From: Gigantopelta aegis | Taxonomy: Eukaryota; Mollusca; Gastropoda; Neomphalida; Peltospiridae | Length of the DNA: 64,000 nt | Reading direction: 5' to 3' | Assembly: GCF_016097555.1 (NCBI RefSeq) | Contig: NC_054704.1 | Location: forward strand, 76,676,638-76,740,637 | Shown: positions 12,101 through 21,100 of the stretch, one piece after another | Layout: each line of letters starts with the position of its first letter | How positions within the stretch are numbered: position 1 is the stretch's first letter | Program-made: the position numbers and the translations under genes | Notes under the pieces: generated by a model | Database searches by the model: none | Seen by the model: only the letters and a program-made list of their open reading frames with translations | Told to the model about the DNA's origin: nothing

Positions 12101-15100
12101 GTGGATATAGATAACACTGTTACAACGTAGTATGTGCCATCTATTTCAATGTAATGTTTTTTTCACATTTGTTTGTACAAAATGTGGAGGAAATCGAAAA
12201 GTAATTAATAGTAGGAGAATAATTTGTTAACAATGTAGTTTGGACTTTAGGCTACTTAATTGTGAATGTCATTTGGGGTAGGTGGGTGGGCATTGAACAT
12301 TTGTTTTGACATTTTCATAATGGGTTACATAATGTCATGCAGTGGTAACATCCCTTATAAATTATGTAACCTACCAGTCGGTACCAATAAATAAATAACT
12401 ATAAATTAATTGATTCTATGCATAGTTTTTGCATATAATTTGAGCATATCACAGTTGTAATTAGCTTCCAAGTTAAACAGTTATTTCTCAAAATAAAAAA
12501 GAGAGTAAAAATAGAAAGAGCACAGGAAAATCTACTTCCTGATTTCTGGCTAAACCAATGGTGGTTTTCATTTCCTTCTACTAGGGACTTTCACATCCAT
12601 TTCATTATTAATTGCCTACAAATAACTTAACATGTACAAAATCGCACGTTTAATCAGTCACTCATCCTCTGGATATTTCAATAAAAAAATATGTCTTTAT
12701 GTTTGTAGCATTGAAAGAAAAGAGGCAACAGGTTGTTTCTCAATTAAAGAAACTCCAGGCAGATACAGAAATTATCACCACTATTTTTGAAGATTCAGAG
12801 GTTGCACGACAAATTCAGAGCTCACGGTACGTTGAATATTAAACTACACAATAGATGTTTCACTGTGATTTTAAAATACTTTCCAAATGTTATGTTAAGT
12901 TATTAAGCAGAATTGATGTATAGATATCAATATATATTTTACTTTCTTCATAAATCTGTTTCAAAATATTCATTGAACTATTTTCAAAGTGTATTTATTA
13001 TTTGTTACATTGTTTTTAGTTTCATGAAAGGTACATTTTCTACCAAATATATTTACTTACCACTTCAGGCTTTTGAGTTACTTCTCAAAACTGTTTTACA
13101 CCTTTTACTTTCAAGTTCTGTTCGATAATAAATATTCTTTAAACAAATAAATGTAAACCTTGTTTGAATAATGATGAAGTTACAGGACATCACAATTGGT
13201 GAATTTTATTTTAATTTGGCGAAATAATTTTAAGTATTAATTGATATTTTGTTTTCTGTAAGTTTAATAGATAATTTGGCGAAATTTTCTGTTGACCCAG
13301 AGTTAGCCCTGGGACATGTAAAACTGTATTATAAGTCTAAGCTTTTTGTTGTAATTTTCAGAGATGGACGACAGTTGTTTGACTTTCTCCACAAAGAACA
13401 TGGTGTAAGTATATTTAGTTAATACATAAACATCAATTCCTATTGACTTTTGTAAACTAGAAGCTGATATAAACTCTTTTGTTTTTTTAAATGATGTATA
13501 TGTCCCTTACAGTTGTTAAGGCTAAATGTATTGTGTATGTTTATTTTTTTAGACCATTACAAATTACTTTTGGTTATGTATGTACCTATAGTTAGGTCAT
13601 ACCAACCTTTTGGGGTTGATAGACTGATTTTGTTATATGAAGGTTAGAGGGAGGAAGTGAAAAAAAACCTGTTGAAAATCATACTTGGTCTATTGAATAT
13701 TACAAGTCTGCAAGTAATAGTATTTTAAGATTTTATGCAATTGAAACATCTGGTTCCAGGCAGTGCATCACGTCTGATATATCTAAGGCCTTGGTATGTG
13801 CTATCCTGACTGGGATTGTGCATATAATAAAGATTCCTTGCTACTAATGAATTTAGTTTTTATGCAAATCAGAAGTAAGACTTTAAAGTCAGAGTTATCA
13901 AATATTTGACATTCAGTAGCCAGTGATTAAGAAATCAATGTGCTTTAGAGGTGTCGTTAAACAAAACTAAAATTTATTTAAATTTCATATTAGTTCACTA
14001 GCAAAACATTTGTTTAAAAGCAGGACCGGATGGATTAAAATGATTTTTGGATCTAAGAAAAGAAATATTAGTGTTTATATCACATGGTGTTGAGACAATT
14101 AGTAAAGTGAATTTCTTACAACGTAATTATACATTTACTTAGTGATGTTCCAGTGATCAATTATAACTGAAAATTTATCGGTTAGACCCTACCAATCTAA
14201 TGATTAATTAAAAATTGTTATGGAACATGTTAATGGAAATTTTTGCTTCAGTTTAAATGGTGGATTTGATGTAAATATCCCATAGTTTAGATTGTTTTCA
14301 TGTGTATGAAAAGAAAACAAATATTAAATAGGTCTTAAACGTAAAATTAGCAATATGTAAGGTCTATTCCAATGAACAAGTCAATAGGTCAGGATCCTAA
14401 TAATTGAAGTCTTGTCACACATAGTTATAATTCTAACCGAAAGTTGATCGGTTGGTGCAAACTGATTATAAAGATGACCAACGATGAAATTCCAACCGAT
14501 TCCCAACACTGCATTTAGTAAGTGGTATGACAAGTAGACAATTAAATTTTGTCAACAGCACATGAATATACGTTTGGTAACAAAGGGTTCTGGTATAAAA
14601 ATAAAAATATTTTTTATTCCAATTAATTGTTGTGATTTTGTTTTAACAGTTCCGGTCTGATATGGTCGACACCTTATACAACTACGCCAAGTTCCAGTAT
14701 GAATGTGGAAACTACTCAGGAGCGGCCGAATATCTCTACTTTGTCCGTGTGTTGGTCAGTGTGCATTTTAAGGTTCTGTTTCTTTTCTACTTAACCTGAC
14801 CTCAAACAAAGGCACATTCCCCATGGGATATTAGTCTGGTCCGAAACATCCCAACATCCAATGGGGTAGCTTAAATTTTCCAATGAGTCATCATTCTCCT
14901 TCGCTGGTTTGGCTCACTCCAAGTTTCCTCCATTTACACTTGAATCTTTATAATACAGAAGATAATGTACCCTGGTTTTTGTGTTTGAAAATCTTTTTTC
15001 AACTAAAAGAAATTTGTACTACTAATTGTAGACCTTAAACAGAGTATAAACACAATAATTAATAAAAATTAATAACCAAAATCCTTTGTTTTTAATAGAT

Positions 15101-18100
15101 GGTTTGATCTATTTATTTTTCCTTGGTTTTGATCTAAATCATATTTTGTTTGTTTATGATGTATAATTTGGTTACTATCGCTTCCCACTGACTGCCAAGG
15201 ACTTTATGAAACTCTTCCCTCTGTCTTTAATAGATGTTTTTGATCAGAATTATATTTTTTGCTTATGTATAATTTGGTTAATATCAGCTACACAAAAACT
15301 TTCTGAATTCACTGTGCCCTTTGTCTTTAGTAGATGGTTTTAATTAAATCATATTTTGTTTGCTTAATATGTACAGTTTGGTTAATATCACTTCCCACTG
15401 ACTGCCAAGGACTTTCTGAAACAGTTCCCTTTGTCTTTAATAGATGGAAGGAAGGAAAGAAATGTTTTATTTAATGACGCACTCAACACATTTTATTTAC
15501 GGTTATATGGCGTCAGATTAATAGATGGTTTTGATCTGAATTATATTTTTTTGCTTATGTATAATTTGGTTAATTTCAGCTGCCACCGACGGACAAGAAC
15601 TTTCTGAATGCACTATGGGGCAAGCTGGCCTCTGAGATTCTCATGCAGAACTGGGACGTGGCCTTGGAAGATCTTCAGAGATTGAAAGATATCATTGATT
15701 CAAATGTGAGTGGTTCGACATTCACTGCAATTAAGGAGTTGAAAGCCTTCCATCAACAATAGACATACCACTGCATTTTGTATTAATCACTGAGTAATCT
15801 TGGATTATGTAATACTTTGATGATACATCTTGAATTTTCTTCTTCTGGATTCAACGGTTGCATCACAGTTGTAGTTCTGCTGATGCCATAAATCGGGATG
15901 TCATCCACGGGTGTACGTCTTCCCCAGAATATCTTGTGTTTGATACCCATTTGTGGCAGCTTTAGGTTTTTCCTATTCCTGTCAGTGCCCCACGACTCAT
16001 ATGCCACAGGCTTTGGTATGTGCTGTCATCACTGTGCATATTAATAATCTCTTGCTCCTGTTTTGTAGGAATGATCTAGTTGCAACAATGGTTAATCTCC
16101 TCTTACTATCTAAAGCAAATTTATGTCACATTCACAATAACCATAAGTTAAACATTATACATCCATGGTTTAAAAATGAGCTACGATGTCTTTAAGTAAA
16201 CTTTCCTTTTGTTAAAGATGTAGATCCAAGTAACTTCATCATAAATTTATCATAAATATTTGTAACCAGGGTCTAAATGTATAAATTAACAAGAGTAATA
16301 CATAATTATCATCATATAATGTTAGAACAACATGATAATGATTATGTGTGAAACTTTGCGCTTCATTAACTGTTAATTGATAATATTTTGTTTTGTGTTT
16401 GTTTTCCATAGACATTTGCGTCGGCACTGCAGTCTCTACAACAGAGGACGTGGCTGATTCACTGGAGCTTGTTTGTGTTCTTCAACCACCAGAAGGGTCG
16501 TGATCTCATCATCGACATGTTTCTCTACCAGCCGCTGTGAGTAAACCTTTTTAATCAATGGCTAATGCTGGAGTAATTACATAACAATGAAATGGTCTAG
16601 AGCTAATCCTGCTCACTTATTTTCCCATTCCAACCTGTGTTCCATGTCTAGTATTTTCATTTCTTTGGGTATTGTGATATTGAGATCAGTCCACATGTGA
16701 GTTATGGGCGAAAATGAATTATGTTCAGAGTTTCGATTAAGTTTTATAAATAAAATGAGAAAAAAAAAAGTGATAAAAATGTTCTTCAATGTAAAGTTGT
16801 GGTATGTTCTTTTGTGTCTTGAAAAGTGCTTTAGTCTCTTGTTGCTAATTAAAAAAGAAGATTTCTTTTCCAACACTAGACCCAGTATCAAATTTATAAA
16901 TGTATGGCAATTTGATTGCATGTATATAATTAGATCTTGGTCCAAAGACCTTCTTATAATAATGTGTCTATCTGTCTCATTTGCACTCGCTCTGATTATG
17001 GTGTTGGAGTTGTCAGTCTTATATCCAAATTTTGGGCATATTTTTTATCCATACATCCACCGGCCTCGGTGGCGTAGTGGTTAGGCCATCGGTCTACAGG
17101 CTGGTAAGTACTGGATTCGGATCCCAGTCGAGGCATGGGATTTTTAATCCAGATACCGACTCCAAACCCTGAGTGAGTGCTCCACAAGGCTCAGTGGGTA
17201 GGTGTAAACCACTTGCACCGACCAGTGATCCATAACTGGTTCAACAAAGGCCATGGTTTGTGCTATCCTGCCTTTGGGAAGCGCAAATAAAAGATCCCTT
17301 GCTGCCTGTCGTAAAAGAGTAGCTTATGTGGCGACAGCGGGTTTCGTCTAAAAATCTGTGTGGTCCTTAACCATATGTCTGATGCCATATAACCGTAAAT
17401 AAAATGTGTTGAGTGCATCGTTAAATAAAACACTTCTTTCTTTCTTTATTCATACATCCCGTCTGAACCTTGGTCATCTAAATTCAGTAAAAGTTTTAGA
17501 TGAAGTAAAATAAAAAAGAGGGCTCTGATGACATAAAAAAAGAAGTTTGTTTTGTTTAGTGACACCACCTAGAGCACATTGATTTATTAATCATTGGCTA
17601 TTGGATGTCAAACATATGGTAATTTTGACACAATCATAAAGAGAAAACATGTTACATTTTTCCATTAGTAGCAAGGAATCTTTTATATGCACCATCCCAC
17701 AGACAGGATAGCACATACCACAGCCTTTGATATACGAGTCGTGGTGCACTGGCTGGAATGGGGAGCAATCCTAGACTGACCGCGCATCAGGCGAACACTT
17801 CACCACTGGGCTACATCCTGCTCCTAATGACTCGTATGATTCATTTTAGAATGTAGATTATTCTTGAATATAATTAAATGGTGTTCAAATTAATTTTTTG
17901 ACATTTGTTTATCTTTCAGGTATTTGAATGCTATTCAGACGATGTGTCCTCACATTCTGAGATACCTGACGACAGCCGTGATCACCAACAAGGGTCGCAG
18001 GAAGGCCGTGCTAAAAGATCTCGTCAAAGTCATTCAGCAGGTCAGGAATAAAATATAGTGATATCCTTATCATTAAAGGTTATAGTTTTATGGTGTAGAT

Positions 18101-21100
18101 TAACCATGATTTTGGTAACACAGATCTGAATTTTGGTTAATAATTATTAAAAAATGTTTTGTTTGTCATCCATTTTCCATGCATTTATCTTTGTTTGTCA
18201 GCCAATAACCTGAGATATTTTTGTGAAAGGGTGTTGTTACACATTAAGTTATTCATCCATTCATTTTTGCCAACTAGTTATATATAAGTATTCATTACAT
18301 AGCAAACATTACAAAATTTTTGTGTTTATACTATATCAGCCTTCCAATTTATTAACATTTAAGCTTTTTAATTTTATGTTTTGTTTAGGAAATTGCTTAG
18401 TTTTGTAATATTATGACTATGACCTGATATAAATACCTATAACATGCTTCAAAGATATTGATTGTTTTCATACTTCCTTAGGAAAGCTACACATACCGAG
18501 ACCCTATCACAGAGTTTGTGGAATGTTTGTACGTCAACTTTGACTTTGATGGAGCACAGAAAAAACTGCGGGAATGTGAAACGGTAAGTCTTTCACTGAG
18601 ATAGTATTAGTAAGTGAGTGAGTATGTATGTGAGTAAGAGGATAGGTATGTGAGAGAGTGAGTAGGCGAGTGGGTATGTGAATAAATGAGTGATTAGCAG
18701 AGCTGCCAACTGCTACGCTTTGGGCGTAGTTTGCTATGCTTAGTTGACGTTTGCTATGTTCATGTCCAAATTGCTACGCCCAGTTGAAAAAAATCCAGTA
18801 TGATACGCTAATGAAAATCAGTAATAACTTTTGCAACAGATAAACATAACTGGATGATTAGTGTAATTGGCCAACGTTTCTATTATGTTTTATTTGCCAA
18901 GCGTATACGTTTCATTTTTATCGCAAATTATAGGTCTACAGAGTACAGTTGAAAAGCGGGCCATTTCTGGCAGTTATACTAAAAATTGGACGTAACTAAA
19001 AACTTAATTCCTCATTTCTGTGGCTTTTTTTATTTTTTATTTTTTTTATCCCAACATATAAAAGTATAATTTGTGGATTAAGAACCATTGTAAAACAGTT
19101 ATAGTAGGATGTATTCAATAACAGATATATAGTTTTACTGTAGGCCGACCCCAGTGTCGCATACTATAAAACCTTCAAATAACTGTTCTTTAGTTATGTT
19201 ACACTTGCATGCCGTGAATATAGAAAATTGCATGTGAACGTGTGCCAGTTAGGAATAGAGTAATTTTAATTTTAACTTGAAATAAGAATATAAGCATTCA
19301 AATTTAGTATTGATCACATCATTGCACAATTTAACAGTTAATTCTGAGTTTATTGCATTTTGATGCTGTTTAAAAAAAATAATTCTGGTCATTCATAATC
19401 TTGTTCAAATTGCCTGACTTACTTGACAACATTCGTTACATTTCGGGTATGTCCGTATCCCTCAACCGACGACAAGCGTTATCTGTGCTAAAAATAGCAT
19501 GTCCCAGTCTTTTGCAGTTACTATGATGTAGTCTGCATTATTAACCAATGACCATTTGCGTTTGAAAAACAGAAAGACTCATTTGTAACGGGATCTGTTT
19601 TTGAAAGTTTTTATAGCAGTTTCTTTCAACTCCTTCCATTAAAAATAATACCATGTTGAAAAGAAAAGCTGATGATAGTGGAGATCACTCCGATAAAAGA
19701 AGAAAGTCATCACAAAGGTACAGAGAACTGCTGTAACTTGAAATACAAGAGAACTAATGTGATGCTAACAGAATAAATAATGCATCTTTGTGTTCAAAGT
19801 TATAATTGGTGTTTTCTTTTGCTGCTGTTTATGACATTCGGTCATGCTACGCTCAAATGACATTTGCTATGCTCAGCTTGTCATGAATGCTACTCTCACT
19901 TGTGGCTAGGGGTTGGCAGTTCTGGAGTAGGTAGGTGTGTGAGTAAATGAGTGAGTGGATGGGTATGCGAGTAAATGGTGGGTAGGTATGTGAGTAAATG
20001 TGAGTGTGTGTGGATAAGTAGGTGAGTGAGTGGGTATGTAAGTAAATGGGTGGGTATGAGTAAATGGGTGGTTGGGTATGTGTGTAAATGAGTGAGTTGG
20101 TGGGTATGTGAATAAACGGGTGAGTTAGTGGTTATGTGAGTAAATGGAGAGTGGGTGGATATGTGAGTAAATGGAGAGTGAGTGAGTAGGTAGGTATGTA
20201 AGTGAATGGGTGAGTGATATAATGGTCATTTTATAGCTGCTGCAACCCCTGTAATTAAGAAAATGTTAATGGCAAAAATTTAATATAGTCCAAGGCAGAA
20301 AACGTGCTTTGGATAATTAAAGACTCCACAGCAATCTCTATGACATTGCTGATTGCTGTGGTCAATTGTAGGAGTTACTGTTGGGATGTTTCAAGAAGTC
20401 CATATAAACTGTACTTGGTTGGATTGTTTTTCTTAAAAGGTTCAAACTTTTTGAATAAATAATCTTGTTTTTCAGGTTCTGGTCAATGACTTCTTCCTGA
20501 CAGCTTGTTTGGATGACTTCATTGAAAATGCTCGACTGTTGATCTTTGAGACGTTCTGCAGAATACACGAGTGTATTAGCATAAAGTAAGTATTGTTGTA
20601 ACAAACCTCGGTAGCTATTCAGAATATAAACAGTGAAATATTAGCATTACAGTATTATGTTATTTCTTATGCCTTGAACTTAGAGGCAGCAAAATGACAG
20701 TTGTCCTGCTAAATAATATAAAAAAAGTAACTGAATTTTTTACTTTTTTAAAAGTTGTTCGCATAAAGTACTTTATTTATCAGCGCCCTCAATAGTTTAA
20801 GAAGTAGCAGGCTACAACAGTGATGATAGCAAGGGGCAAAGCGGGGGGCCTTGTTTGGATCACTTTTGTAGGAGACTTTATTAAAGAAGAGAAAGCACTT
20901 TTTTTTTACCATCAACGAAAAGTAGGCGGCAGCAAAAGCTGTTTCAGGCGGCGATTTGCCGCCGGAGACCGGGTACTTTTGAGGGCGCTGATTTATCACA
21001 GCTATATTTTTGTAACATTCCTCTTGTTATCAGTATTTTAGTGTATAAGTGAATTTGGGCTGCTTTTGGGTTTATCTTTATGTTAAGTTTTTCATGTTAC

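Noticed and set aside
18041..18481. Intronic snoRNA search in eIF3e
   Set aside because: Translation-factor genes often host snoRNAs, but I found no paired C/D boxes with terminal stems or convincing H/ACA structure in this or the other introns.
20329..20361. Perfect 11-bp stem CCACAGCAATC / GATTGCTGTGG
   Set aside because: Too short to distinguish from chance in intron sequence and has no supporting context.
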